From: JBNKHH01 sp050290245
Lineage (GTDB): Bacteria > Pseudomonadota > Alphaproteobacteria > Rhodobacterales > Rhodobacteraceae
Length of the DNA stretch: 64,000 nt
Assembly: GCA_050290245.1 (NCBI GenBank)
Contig: JBNKHH010000059.1
Coordinates: 1 to 64,000 of the forward strand
Reading direction: 5' to 3'
In this document: positions 32,170-40,904 of the stretch, piece after piece
How the letters are laid out: every line of letters begins with the position of its first letter
How positions within the stretch are numbered: position 1 is the first letter of the stretch
Notes under the pieces: model-generated
What the model was told of the DNA's origin: nothing
Databases searched by the model: none
Seen by the model: the letters and a program-made list of their open reading frames with translations, nothing else
Position numbers and translations under genes: made by a program

Positions 32170-33171
32170 TTGGCTGTCAAAGTAGCAATCAACGGATTTG
32201 GACGTATCGGGCGCAACGTGTTGCGCGCGATCATCGAGTCGGGGCGCACCGATATTGAAGTCGTTGCCATCAACGACCTGGGCCCTGTCGAAACCAACGC
32301 GCATCTTCTGCGTTACGACAGCGTGCATGGCCGTTTCCCGGCCACGGTCACGACCACCGACACCACCATCGACGTCGGCCGCGGTCCGATGGAAGTTACC
32401 GCCATCCGCAACCCCGCCGATCTGCCCTGGGGCCATGTGGACATTGTCATGGAATGCACCGGCATCTTTACCTCGAAAGAGAAATGCCAGGCCCACCTTG
32501 AAAACGGCTCCAGCCGCGTCCTGATCTCGGCTCCCGGCACCGATGCCGACAAGACCATCGTCTATGGTGTGAACGATGACACGCTGACCTCGAACGACAT
32601 CGTCGTGTCAAACGCATCCTGCACGACGAACTGCCTGTCGCCGGTGGCCAAGGTGCTGAACGACACCGTCGGCATCACCAAGGGCTTCATGACCACGATC
32701 CACAGCTATACCGGTGACCAGCCGACGCTGGATACGATGCACAAGGACCTCTACCGCGCCCGCGCGGCAGCGACGAACATGATCCCGACGTCGACCGGTG
32801 CAGCCAAGGCCGTTGGCCTCGTGCTGCCTGAACTTGCAGGCAAGCTGGACGGCGTGGCGATCCGTGTGCCGACGCCGAACGTCTCGGTCGTCGATCTTGT
32901 GTTCGAAGCTACGAAATCGACCACGGTCGACGAAGTGAATGCTGCAATTCGCGCTGCCGCCGACGGCCCTCTGAAAGGTATTCTGGGCTATACGGACGAG
33001 CCGTTGGTTTCGAGCGATTTCAACCATGATCCTCATTCCTCGGTCTTCCACATGGACCAGACCAAGGTGATGGATGGCAACATGGTTCGTATCCTGACCT
33101 GGTACGACAACGAATGGGGCTTCTCGAACCGCATGAGCGACACCGCGGTTGCTATGGGCAGACTGATCTGA
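32170..33171 (+). CDS. gap: Glyceraldehyde-3-phosphate dehydrogenase (TTG start)
   Basis: A 333-residue type I GAPDH. The NAD-binding opening AVKVAINGFGRIGRNVLRA and the catalytic SNASCTTNCLSPV (Cys about 153) are intact, and WYDNEWGFSNR closes it. The start is a TTG at 32170, supported by a strong AAGGAG seven bases before and by the exact family length. There is no ATG nearby that gives the right N-terminus. A terminator follows at 33208. Confidence 0.95.
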   Translation: MAVKVAINGFGRIGRNVLRAIIESGRTDIEVVAINDLGPVETNAHLLRYDSVHGRFPATVTTTDTTIDVGRGPMEVTAIRNPADLPWGHVDIVMECTGIFTSKEKCQAHLENGSSRVLISAPGTDADKTIVYGVNDDTLTSNDIVVSNASCTTNCLSPVAKVLNDTVGITKGFMTTIHSYTGDQPTLDTMHKDLYRARAAATNMIPTSTGAAKAVGLVLPELAGKLDGVAIRVPTPNVSVVDLVFEATKSTTVDEVNAAIRAAADGPLKGILGYTDEPLVSSDFNHDPHSSVFHMDQTKVMDGNMVRILTWYDNEWGFSNRMSDTAVAMGRLI

Positions 33172-33207
33172 GCCCCTGAAAAACTTGCCGCCCCGGTGGC
33201 TGTAAAG

Positions 33208-33240
33208 ATGCCCGGAGCCTTTTGCGCTCCGGGCATTTTC
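33208..33240 (+). terminator. Rho-independent terminator of gap
   Basis: Perfect 11-bp stem ATGCCCGGAGC/GCTCCGGGCAT with a 7-base loop, followed by TTTTCTATT, 36 bases past the gap stop codon. Confidence 0.85.
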
Positions 33241-33339
33241 TATTCGCGAGGAGCGCGCGCAATTGGGTGTGCGGACAAGAGCATTGCCCTTGAGGTGCGC
33301 TTTCCCTATCTTTTTCGCGTTAAGGTCCGGGGGGATGCG

Positions 33340-33930
33340 ATGTTTCGACTAGTTGGAGCCGTTCTGCTTGCCAGTGCCATCGCGCACCCTGTCAGCGCGG
33401 ACGCCTTGGGCTCAAAGTCGCGCCAGCAGCTTTTCGCACGCCAGACTTCGGTTCTTGATACGCGGGCAGCGCAGCAATACGCCAACTCGGTCCGCTTGCA
33501 ACCGCGCGAAATCTACATCCCGGGTGCGCCGGGCAGCGACGTCATCCCGAGGTTCTCGGCTGCCTATCGCAGCCAATACATGGATGCTGCACGCGCTGCC
33601 GCACGTCGTCACGGTGTGCCGGAGGATTTGTTCCTGCGCTTGATAAGCCAGGAATCGGGCTGGAATCCGAAGGCAAGATCGCACAAGGGGGCGATTGGCC
33701 TGGCGCAGTTGATGCCGGCAACCGCGCGCGTCCTGAGGGTCGACCCGACCGATCCGCAACAAAACCTGGAGGGCGGTGCGCGCTACCTGGCCGAACAATA
33801 CCGGACCTTCCGGTCCTGGCGGCTGGCGCTGGCCGCCTACAACGCGGGTCCCCTGGCGGTCAAAAAATACGGGGGCGTGCCGCCCTACAAGGAAACCCGG
33901 GGCTACGTCACTGCCATCCTGGGCGGGTAG
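33340..33930 (+). CDS. Lytic transglycosylase (SLT domain)
   Basis: A 196-residue exported protein: signal peptide (about 1-22, ending VSADA), a linker, then the SLT fold from about residue 85. The catalytic glutamate is in LISQESGWNP, and GAIGLAQLMPATAR and AYNAGPLAVKKYGG are the further signatures. It cleaves peptidoglycan glycan strands in the periplasm. ATG 33340 has AAGG and GGGGG upstream. Confidence 0.9.
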   Translation: MFRLVGAVLLASAIAHPVSADALGSKSRQQLFARQTSVLDTRAAQQYANSVRLQPREIYIPGAPGSDVIPRFSAAYRSQYMDAARAAARRHGVPEDLFLRLISQESGWNPKARSHKGAIGLAQLMPATARVLRVDPTDPQQNLEGGARYLAEQYRTFRSWRLALAAYNAGPLAVKKYGGVPPYKETRGYVTAILGG

Positions 33931-33948
33931 TTTCCGGGGTCCCGGTCT

Positions 33949-33970
33949 TTTATCTTGCCCCAAATACGCA
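33949..33970 (+). repeat. Dispersed 22-base intergenic motif, copy 2
   Basis: The most regular copy of the motif (TTTATCTTGCCCC, then AAATACGCA), 18 bases after the transglycosylase stop codon and 65 bases before rlmE. Confidence 0.65.
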
Positions 33971-34035
33971 CACGCCACCCCGTAGCGGCGGCGCACTCCC
34001 TTGCAAAGGCACGCAAGATCAGAGCAAGTAAAGCC

Positions 34036-34737
34036 ATGACAAAAAAGACAAGCGGCCGGGGTCAGCGTGACCTGAGGGTCAAGGTAAAAACCGCGCGGGG
34101 GCGCAAGCTCTCGTCAACCCGCTGGCTCGAACGTCAGTTGAACGATCCCTATGTGCGCCGCGCGCGTGCGGAAGGTTTTCGCGGCCGCGCCGCATTCAAG
34201 ATCTCTGAACTGGACGACAAATATCGTTTCCTTGTGCCAGGAGCGCGCGTGGTCGACCTGGGATGCGCCCCTGGCGGCTGGTGCCAGGTTGCAGTCTCGA
34301 GGGTGAATGCACTGGGCGAAAAGAAGGGCAAGGCAGAGGGGCGTGTTCTGGGGGTCGACTTGCAGGAGGTCGAGCCGATCCCGGGGGCCGAGATCCACCA
34401 GCTGGATTTCATGGAAGACGGCGCCGACGACAAGGTCAAGGCGTGGCTGGGTGGCAAGGCCGATGTCGTCATGTCGGACATGGCGGCAGCTTCTTCCGGG
34501 CACAAGCAGACCGACCATTTGCGTATTGTCGCGTTGTGCGAGGCGGCGGCGGAGCTGGCATTCGACGTTCTGGAAGAGGGTGGCACCTTTGTGGCCAAGG
34601 TTCTGGCGGGGGGCGCTGAGGGTAGTCTTCAGACCCTGCTTAAGCAGAGGTTCGACAAGGTCGCGAATGTGAAACCACCGGCGTCGCGCGCGGATTCGTC
34701 GGAAAAATTCGTCGTGGCCACAGGTTTTCGCGGATAA
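34036..34737 (+). CDS. rlmE: 23S rRNA 2'-O-methyltransferase (U2552)
   Basis: A 233-residue RrmJ/FtsJ enzyme that methylates U2552 of 23S rRNA with SAM. SAM-binding motif VVDLGCAPGGWCQVAV is at about residues 73-88, the catalytic Asp is in DVVMSDMAAASSGH and the Lys in GGTFVAKVLAGG. The basic N-terminal extension (TSGRGQRDLRVKVKTARGRK) is longer than in E. coli, as is common in this group. ATG 34036 chosen over an upstream in-frame start at 33955. Confidence 0.93.
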   Translation: MTKKTSGRGQRDLRVKVKTARGRKLSSTRWLERQLNDPYVRRARAEGFRGRAAFKISELDDKYRFLVPGARVVDLGCAPGGWCQVAVSRVNALGEKKGKAEGRVLGVDLQEVEPIPGAEIHQLDFMEDGADDKVKAWLGGKADVVMSDMAAASSGHKQTDHLRIVALCEAAAELAFDVLEEGGTFVAKVLAGGAEGSLQTLLKQRFDKVANVKPPASRADSSEKFVVATGFRG

Positions 34738-34892
34738 TTTCGGTTCAATTGGGGTTTCCCGCGCAAGGTTTTTGATACCTCGGACCTTCGGCCAATGGCT
34801 TTGGTTTTGCGCATTTCCGGCAAGATCAGGCTCTGCCGCGTTGCACAGACGGGCAGATCTGCGTAATTCGGAGAAAACCGAGGGCAAAAATC

Positions 34893-35687
34893 GTGCAGAC
34901 AGTCATATTCATTCCCGCCCGTTATCCGTCGGTCCGGTTTCCCGGCAAACCACTTGCAATGCTGACCGGCGCGACGGGCGAAGCGCGCTCGCTGATCCGG
35001 CGCAGTTGGGATGCGGCTGTTTCAGTGCCAGGGGTGGCAGCCGTGTACGTGCTGACCGATGACGACCGGATCGCCGGTGCGGCGCGGGAGTTTGGTGCCG
35101 ATGTCCTGATGACCAGCGAAGCACCGAGAAACGGGACCGAGCGTTGTGCCGAGGCGCTGGATATGTTGCAGGCGGTGCCGGAAGTCGTGGTGAACTTGCA
35201 GGGCGACGCCCCGCTGACGCCGCCGCATTATGTCGAGGCCCTGATCGCAGCTATGGCCGAGGACGTGCAGATCGAGATGGCGACGCCGGTTCTGCACACA
35301 GAGGCAGAGCACCTCGAGGCCTTGCAGGCTGATCGCAAGGCGGGCCGGGTTGGGGCGACGACGGCCGTTTTCCGTTCCACCGGTGAGGCCTTGTACTTCT
35401 CAAAGGAGGTTCTGCCTTTTGCGGATCGCTTCCGGGACACGGGCGTTCCGGTCTATCATCATGTCGGATGCTATGCTTATCGCCCGGAGGCTTTGCGCCG
35501 ATACAGCGATTTGCCGATGGGACCCCTGGAACAGGCCGAGGGGCTGGAACAGCTCAGGTTCCTTGAAAATGGAATTGGCGTGCGTTGTGTCGAAGTCGAC
35601 GCCCGGGGACGCGCTTTCTGGGAATTGAACAACCCGTCCGACATCCCACTGATCGAGGCGATCATGCAGAAGGAGGGCATCGCGTGA
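34893..35687 (+). CDS. kdsB: CMP-Kdo synthetase
   Basis: A 264-residue cytidylyltransferase activating Kdo for lipid A assembly. The signature IPARYPSVRFPGKPLAML is at residues 7-24, VVNLQGDAPLTPP carries the metal-binding Asp, and NNPSDIPLIEAIM ends it. It starts with GTG (34893), with GAGGG 9 bases before. Overlaps kdsA by 4 bases. First of a Kdo gene set reaching waaA. Confidence 0.92.
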   Translation: MQTVIFIPARYPSVRFPGKPLAMLTGATGEARSLIRRSWDAAVSVPGVAAVYVLTDDDRIAGAAREFGADVLMTSEAPRNGTERCAEALDMLQAVPEVVVNLQGDAPLTPPHYVEALIAAMAEDVQIEMATPVLHTEAEHLEALQADRKAGRVGATTAVFRSTGEALYFSKEVLPFADRFRDTGVPVYHHVGCYAYRPEALRRYSDLPMGPLEQAEGLEQLRFLENGIGVRCVEVDARGRAFWELNNPSDIPLIEAIMQKEGIA

Positions 35688-36502
35688 AGGACGTCACCGT
35701 CGGCCCGGTCACCTTTGGGCAGGATCGTCCCTTCGTTCTGATCTCGGGGCCATGCCAGCTTGAAAGCCTGGATCACGCCCGCATTTTGGCCGGTGCGCTG
35801 GTCGAGATCTGCGCGGACCTTGGGATCGGCTATGTCTTCAAGGCCAGTTTCGACAAGGCGAACCGGTCAAGCCTGGGCGGCAAACGGGGCGTCGGGATCG
35901 ACGACGGTCTGACGATTCTCGCGAAGATCCGCGAAGAATTCGGCTGTCCCGTCCTGACGGATGTGCACGAGCGCGCACAATGCGCCCCTGCGGCAGAGGC
36001 TGTCGATATCCTGCAAATTCCAGCCTTCCTGTGCCGCCAGACCGATCTGTTGCTGGCCGCGGCGGAGACCGGGGCGGCAATCAACGTCAAGAAGGGACAG
36101 TTTCTTGCGCCCTGGGACATGGCCAACGTGGCAGACAAACTGGCCTCGACCGGAAACGAGCGCATCCTTCTGACAGAGCGCGGGGCGAGTTTCGGCTATA
36201 ACATGCTGGTATCGGACATGCGGGCCCTGCCAATCATGGCCGCGACGGGCTATCCGGTCGTGTTCGACGCGACCCACTCGGTCCAGCTTCCGGGTGGTCA
36301 GGGAACCTCGTCCGGCGGGCAGGCTGAATTCGTGCCGCCACTGGCACGTGCAGCGGTTGCGGTCGGCGTGTCGGCCGTCTTCATCGAGACCCACGAGGAG
36401 CCCAGCCGTTCGCCTTCGGACGGACCGAACATGGTGAGGCTGAACGAAATGCGCGGGCTTTTGGCAAAGTTGAAGGCGCTCGACAAGTTGGTGAAAGGCT
36501 AG
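35684..36502 (+). CDS. kdsA: Kdo-8-phosphate synthase
   Basis: A 272-residue aldolase joining arabinose-5-phosphate and PEP. LISGPCQLES, FKASFDKANRSS and DVHE are the family motifs, and FDATHSVQLPGGQGTSSGGQ lies near the C-terminus. Start GTG at 35684 overlaps the kdsB stop (GTGA). Typical full length. Confidence 0.95.
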   Translation: MKDVTVGPVTFGQDRPFVLISGPCQLESLDHARILAGALVEICADLGIGYVFKASFDKANRSSLGGKRGVGIDDGLTILAKIREEFGCPVLTDVHERAQCAPAAEAVDILQIPAFLCRQTDLLLAAAETGAAINVKKGQFLAPWDMANVADKLASTGNERILLTERGASFGYNMLVSDMRALPIMAATGYPVVFDATHSVQLPGGQGTSSGGQAEFVPPLARAAVAVGVSAVFIETHEEPSRSPSDGPNMVRLNEMRGLLAKLKALDKLVKG

Positions 36503-36506
36503 GGCC

Positions 36507-36605
36507 ATGAGACGCAACGCCGATTGCTCGATGCCGGTGGCCGGATATGCGAACTCCCTTTGCCTGGATCGGGCTTCGTGGGAATTGAATAAGAGTGCAG
36601 CGTAA
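36507..36605 (+). CDS. Possible 32-residue ORF between kdsA and kdsD
   Basis: ATG at 36507, four bases after the kdsA stop, reads 32 codons (MRRNADCSMPVAGYANSLCL and on) to a TAA that overlaps the kdsD ATG (TAATG). The overlap is what one expects of translational coupling, but there is no good ribosome site and no family I know. It may only be spacer; treat as hypothetical. Confidence 0.3.
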   Translation: MRRNADCSMPVAGYANSLCLDRASWELNKSAA

Positions 36606-37585
36606 TGCCCGCAATCGACAAGATACGGCTCGCCTTGGATACGGACCGTTCCGCCTTCGATGCGCTTCTTGATAACCTTCCCGAGATGGATGCCGAGGTC
36701 GAGGCCGCATTGGGTCTGATCGCCTCGATGCAGGGCCGTCTGATTGTCACCGGCCTTGGAAAGTCCGGCCATGTGGGGGCCAAGCTGGCGGCAACCTTTG
36801 CATCAACAGGGACGCCCGCCTATTTCTTGCATCCTGCCGAGGCCAGCCATGGCGACCTGGGCATGGTCCAGGAATCCGACGTTATCCTTGCCCTGTCCTG
36901 GTCGGGCGAAACCCGCGAGCTGTCGGACGTTATCGGCTATGCCAAGCGACGCTCGGTACCGATGATCGCGCTAACCGGGCGGGCTGACAGCACGTTGGCG
37001 CGCGCGGCAGAGGTGGTGCTGGTTTTGCCCCCGGTGCGCGAGGCGTGCCCCCACAACCTTGCGCCGACGACCTCAACTTTGTTGCAAATGGCACTTGGAG
37101 ATGCGCTGGCGGTAGCGTTGTTGCAGATGAAGGGGTTTACCGAGGAAAGCTTCCACGGCTTTCATCCGGGCGGTTCGCTGGGCGCCGCATTGAAATCGGT
37201 TGAGGAGGTCATGCACGGACAGGAAGCTCTGCCACTTGTTGCGACCGAAACGCCTGTTATCGCCGCTTTGTCCGAATTGTCATCAAAGGGCTTTGGCATA
37301 GTCGGCGTCACCGAGGATGGCGCCCTGGCCGGTGTCATCACCGATGGCGACATCCGCCGGTATCTGGAAAGAAACGCCGAGGCCTCGATGAAGGGTGCAC
37401 TGCATGAGACCACGGCGGGAGCTATCATGACGCACGGGTCGGTCACTTTAGAGCGCGGGATGATTGCCGGCCAGGCGCTGGCCATTCTGCAAAAGCGGCG
37501 CATTTCAGCGGCTTTCGTTGTCGAAGACGGGGTACCTGTCGGCCTGGTCACGCTGCTGCGCCTCCTGAACCGCGGCACGGCCTGA
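36605..37585 (+). CDS. kdsD: Arabinose-5-phosphate isomerase
   Basis: A 326-residue KpsF/GutQ-type enzyme making arabinose-5-phosphate for KdsA. SIS domain (about 40-175) with VTGLGKSGHVGAKLAATFAS and LSWSGETRELSDVI, followed by two CBS domains (about 205-326; GVITDGDIRRYLE, FVVEDGVPVGLVTLLRLL). It starts inside the TAATG at 36603-36607, so ribosomes may arrive by coupling. Confidence 0.93.
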   Translation: MPAIDKIRLALDTDRSAFDALLDNLPEMDAEVEAALGLIASMQGRLIVTGLGKSGHVGAKLAATFASTGTPAYFLHPAEASHGDLGMVQESDVILALSWSGETRELSDVIGYAKRRSVPMIALTGRADSTLARAAEVVLVLPPVREACPHNLAPTTSTLLQMALGDALAVALLQMKGFTEESFHGFHPGGSLGAALKSVEEVMHGQEALPLVATETPVIAALSELSSKGFGIVGVTEDGALAGVITDGDIRRYLERNAEASMKGALHETTAGAIMTHGSVTLERGMIAGQALAILQKRRISAAFVVEDGVPVGLVTLLRLLNRGTA

Positions 37586-37587
37586 CA

Positions 37588-38877
37588 ATGTCGCAGCTTC
37601 TCGGCCTATATCTCGGGTTCAGCCGCGTGTCAGAGCCTCTCTGGCGGCTGGCGCACAGACGGCGGCTGAAGAGGGGCAAGGAGCTTTCCGATCGCCTTGA
37701 CGAGAAATACGGAATCTATGGGCAGGCGCGGCCCGAGGGGACGGTATTGTGGTTTCACGCCCTGTCGGTCGGCGAAAGCCTGGCACTGGTGCCCTTGGTC
37801 GAACGCGCACTTGCAGACCTGCCAGACGCCCATGTGGTGCTGACCACCTCGACGGCAACCTCAGCGGCGGCTCTGGAGAAGGCACATCTGCCCGAGCGGT
37901 GCCGCCATGTCTTCCTCCCGATCGACACGGTCAAGGCAACCCGGCGGTTCCTGGATCATTGGCGGCCAGACCTGGCGGCCTTTGCAGAGTTGGATTTCTG
38001 GCCGCGTCTGATGGTCGAGACGCGGGCCCGCGGCATTCCGATGGCGCTGATCAACAGCCGGATGCCGAGCGGCAACTTTGCGCGCCGCCAGCGGCTTGGC
38101 GGCTTGATGCGGGATGTGTTGGGCCTGTTCGACCGGCTTCTGGTTCAGGATAGTGTGAGCGCGGACCGCTTCGCGGAACTCGGGGCGGATCCGGGCCGGA
38201 TCACCGTCGTCGGAGCACTCAAAGCAGCGGCGCGACCCCTTCCTGCGGACAACGATGAACTGGAGCGTCTGCGCGCCGCGATTGGCCCCCGTCTCGTTTG
38301 GCTGGCTGCTGCGACTGTTTCGGATGAACATGCACCCATGCTAGAGGCCCATGCCCTGGTGCGCGCCGCCCACCCGGGCGCCTTGCTCATCCTGGCCCCG
38401 CGCTTTCCCGCCGACGGCGACAGCGCAGAGGCCATGGCGCGCGCACGTTTCGACGGAGTCGCTCGCCGCTCGCACGGTGCGGGAATCGACGCGGCAACCC
38501 AGGTTTATCTTGCAGATACGATCGGAGAGATGGGGTTGTGGTACAGGCTTGCTCCTGTTTCTTTCGTTGGCCATTCGCTCGCCCCCGGGCTCGAAGGCAA
38601 GAACCCCTACGAGGCTGCCGCGCTCGGCTCCGCCATCCTGCACGGTCCCGGCATTTCCTATTTCTCGGAAAGCTACGAGGGTCTCTGGGCGGAAGGCGCG
38701 ACTCTTCAAGTCAGCGATGCAGAATCCCTGGCCAAGGCCATCTGCGAACTGCAAGACCCCACCATACGGGAGCCCATGTCGGAGGGCGCGGCCCGCGCCA
38801 TTGCCAAGCGCAAGGGTGTCTTGGATGCTACCTGGATGACCTTGCGGTTTCTTCTTTTGGAAAATACTCCGGGGTGA
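37588..38877 (+). CDS. waaA: Kdo transferase
   Basis: A 429-residue GT30 glycosyltransferase attaching Kdo to lipid A precursor on the inner membrane face. Motifs: LWFHALSVGESLALVPLV near residue 50, AFAELDFWPRLM (general base region), and FVGHSLAPGLEGKNPYEAAA (donor site) near 330. Begins two bases after kdsD. The final codons (LLLENTPG) coincide with a copy of a second dispersed motif. Confidence 0.93.
   Translation: MSQLLGLYLGFSRVSEPLWRLAHRRRLKRGKELSDRLDEKYGIYGQARPEGTVLWFHALSVGESLALVPLVERALADLPDAHVVLTTSTATSAAALEKAHLPERCRHVFLPIDTVKATRRFLDHWRPDLAAFAELDFWPRLMVETRARGIPMALINSRMPSGNFARRQRLGGLMRDVLGLFDRLLVQDSVSADRFAELGADPGRITVVGALKAAARPLPADNDELERLRAAIGPRLVWLAAATVSDEHAPMLEAHALVRAAHPGALLILAPRFPADGDSAEAMARARFDGVARRSHGAGIDAATQVYLADTIGEMGLWYRLAPVSFVGHSLAPGLEGKNPYEAAALGSAILHGPGISYFSESYEGLWAEGATLQVSDAESLAKAICELQDPTIREPMSEGAARAIAKRKGVLDATWMTLRFLLLENTPG
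38851..38870 (+). repeat. Second dispersed motif, copy in waaA end
   Basis: CTTCTTTTGGAAAATACTCC, the last codons of waaA. Its relative on the other strand is at 47998-48021. Both share AAATACTCC with the first motif's AAATACGCA end. Confidence 0.45.
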
Positions 38878-38922
38878 ATTTGCCGGAGGCCAAGAGGGGG
38901 AGCGCCGCTTCTTGCCAACGGG

Positions 38923-39366
38923 TCAGCCGTCGGTGTCCATCCATATTGTTACTGGGCCATCGTTGACCAGCGACACGGCCATGTCCGCTCCGAACTGGCC
39001 CGTTGCTAACGTAAGGCCAAGGCCCCGCAACTCCTCTGCGAATTTCAGGTACAGTTCCTCGCCCTTTGCTGGCTCGGCGGCGGTGGAAAAACCGGGGCGG
39101 TTCCCGCGCGAAGTGTCGGCGGCAAGTGTGAATTGGCTGACGACAAGAACCTCGCCCTGCACGTCCAGAACAGAGCGGTTCATCCGGCCTTCGTCATCAC
39201 GAAAAATGCGCAGCTTGGAGATCTTGGCGGCCAGCTTTGCGACTTCGGTGGAGCTGTCACCCTGCATGGCGCAGACCAGGATAAGCAGGCCGGGACCGAT
39301 GGCGCCGATGGTTTCTCCGTCCACAGAGACGTTGGCGGAGTTGACCCGCTGGAGCAGCGCTCTCAT
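38923..39366 (-). CDS. dtd: D-aminoacyl-tRNA deacylase
   Basis: A 147-residue homodimeric enzyme removing D-amino acids from tRNA. SQFTLAA and the cross-subunit Gly-Pro motif in NDGPVTIWMDT are both present, and RALLQRVNSANVSVDGETIG opens it. Overlaps the PfkB gene by 4 bases (ATGA). Confidence 0.95.
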   Translation of the reverse strand: MRALLQRVNSANVSVDGETIGAIGPGLLILVCAMQGDSSTEVAKLAAKISKLRIFRDDEGRMNRSVLDVQGEVLVVSQFTLAADTSRGNRPGFSTAAEPAKGEELYLKFAEELRGLGLTLATGQFGADMAVSLVNDGPVTIWMDTDG

Positions 39367-40286
39367 GATAGCTCTGCGCGTGTTGGCGGATTTGCACCCG
39401 CGCGGCTGACTGTGACGGCTGCCGTCCGTGCGCCGAGGCCGAGCGCGGCTTCCATATCTGCGGGCGAGAGGGCGCGCACGCCGGATTTTGTCAGCAGGCC
39501 GCGGTCATGAAGTTCGGCCAGGAGGCCCGCGTTAAACGTATCGCCCGCGCCAACCGTATCGACCACTTTGGTTTTCCGAGCCGCAACGAAAACCGGGGTG
39601 CCCGCATGGTAGCCGGTCACGCCTTTCGCGCCCTCGGTCACACAGACCAAGGCGGGTCCCTTTGCAAGGAGCCGTGCCGCCTGCTCGGCAATCTCGCCAT
39701 CGCCTTCCAGCCAGGCGAGGTCCTCGTCTGACACTTTGATAATGTCGGCCCTTGCGATCATCCGATCAAGCCGGGCGCGGTAGGCCACTTCGTCGGTGAT
39801 GAAGCCTTGGCGGATATTCGGGTCGATCATCACAACGCGGGTGTCGGCTTCACGGTGCAGCAGAGCCTCGTAGGCCGCAGCGCAGGGTTCGACGACAAGG
39901 GAGATGCCACCGAAGAAGACCGCCGAGATATCGTCCGGGAGCACAGGTACGTCATCGGGCGAGAGCATGCGTCCGGCGGTGTTTTCGTCATAGAAGGCAT
40001 AGCTGGCATGACCGTCGGTCAAAGTCACGAAGGCCAGGGTTGTGGGGCGCCCGGATCGCGCAGCAAGACGTGTATCGACACCGATGTCTTCCAGTCGATC
40101 CATCAAAATCTGGCCGAAGAGGTCAGTGGACAGCCCCGAGAAAAAGGCTGTCGGCACCTCGAGGCGGCCGAGGGCGACGGCGGTGTTGAAGACGGCACCG
40201 CCCGCGTGTGGGGCAAAAGCGGCTTCGCCCGCGCTGGTTTCGCGCGGAAGCATGTCGATCAGGGCTTCGCCGGCACAAAGGATCAT
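39363..40286 (-). CDS. PfkB-family sugar kinase (probable fructokinase)
   Basis: A 307-residue ribokinase-fold kinase. MILCAGEALIDMLPRET opens it, PfkB signature 2 is DTVGAGDTFNAGLLAEL with the catalytic Asp, and the anion-hole glycines are intact. Resembles Rhodobacterales fructokinases; the sugar is not certain. ATG 40286 was chosen: AGAGG sits 6 bases upstream. Overlaps dtd. Confidence 0.88.
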   Translation of the reverse strand: MILCAGEALIDMLPRETSAGEAAFAPHAGGAVFNTAVALGRLEVPTAFFSGLSTDLFGQILMDRLEDIGVDTRLAARSGRPTTLAFVTLTDGHASYAFYDENTAGRMLSPDDVPVLPDDISAVFFGGISLVVEPCAAAYEALLHREADTRVVMIDPNIRQGFITDEVAYRARLDRMIARADIIKVSDEDLAWLEGDGEIAEQAARLLAKGPALVCVTEGAKGVTGYHAGTPVFVAARKTKVVDTVGAGDTFNAGLLAELHDRGLLTKSGVRALSPADMEAALGLGARTAAVTVSRAGANPPTRAELS

Positions 40287-40364
40287 GGGCACCTCTTTCG
40301 TTGCCAGCCCGTTTAGAGACGCTTGCCATTCAAGGCAAGGTGGGGCTGTGCGGCAAGCGGAGCA

Positions 40365-40386
40365 TGCGTACTTGGGGCAAGATAAA
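40365..40386 (-). repeat. Dispersed 22-base intergenic motif, copy 3
   Basis: Minus-strand copy of the motif; it differs from copy 2 by one base (AAGTACGCA for AAATACGCA). It is in the divergent region between the PfkB and Hsp20 genes, with the inverted repeat CTTGCC-ATTCAA-GGCAAG (40322-40339) nearby. Confidence 0.6.
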
Positions 40387-40478
40387 GGGAAGGCTCGGCA
40401 TTATTGCCTCAGGTCAAGGCGTGACTGGACGAGACAGAATAGAATTACGCGGATGTTCACTCGAATAGGAGACGTGAC

Positions 40479-40895
40479 ATGGTTGAGAAAACACACAGTG
40501 CCGGGCTTTGGCCGACCCTCGCAGATCCTTTCCGCGCCTTTGGTGCGCGGGTGGCAGACTGGTTCGCGCCGGCGTCCGAGGCTTCGACGAATGGGGATGA
40601 CTACACGATCACCGTCGAGTTGCCGGGGGTTGACGAGGGCGATATCGAGCTGTCGGCTCATGACGGTCTGGTTACGCTCAAGGGCGAAAAGAAGACCGAG
40701 CGCGAAGAGAAAGGCGAGACCTGGTTCTTTTCAGAACGCCAGTACGGTTCGTTCAGCCGGACCTTTCGCCTGCCGCCGGACGCTGACGAAGACCAGGTGA
40801 AGGCCGATCTCAAAAACGGCGTCCTGACAATTTCGGTGCCAAAGAAATCCGCTGAACCGCCAGCGGACCGTCGCGTGAAGATCAACACGGCCTGA
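40479..40895 (+). CDS. Hsp20/alpha-crystallin small heat-shock protein
   Basis: A 138-residue ATP-independent holdase chaperone. The alpha-crystallin domain runs from about residue 42 (DYTITVELPGVDEGDIELSA) to the GVLTISVPK motif near 125. The N-terminal arm (LWPTLADPFRAFGARVADWF) is of the usual kind. GGAGA lies 6 bases before the ATG. No clear sigma-32 promoter was found by eye. Confidence 0.92.
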   Translation: MVEKTHSAGLWPTLADPFRAFGARVADWFAPASEASTNGDDYTITVELPGVDEGDIELSAHDGLVTLKGEKKTEREEKGETWFFSERQYGSFSRTFRLPPDADEDQVKADLKNGVLTISVPKKSAEPPADRRVKINTA

Positions 40896-40904
40896 GACCC
40901 TGGG

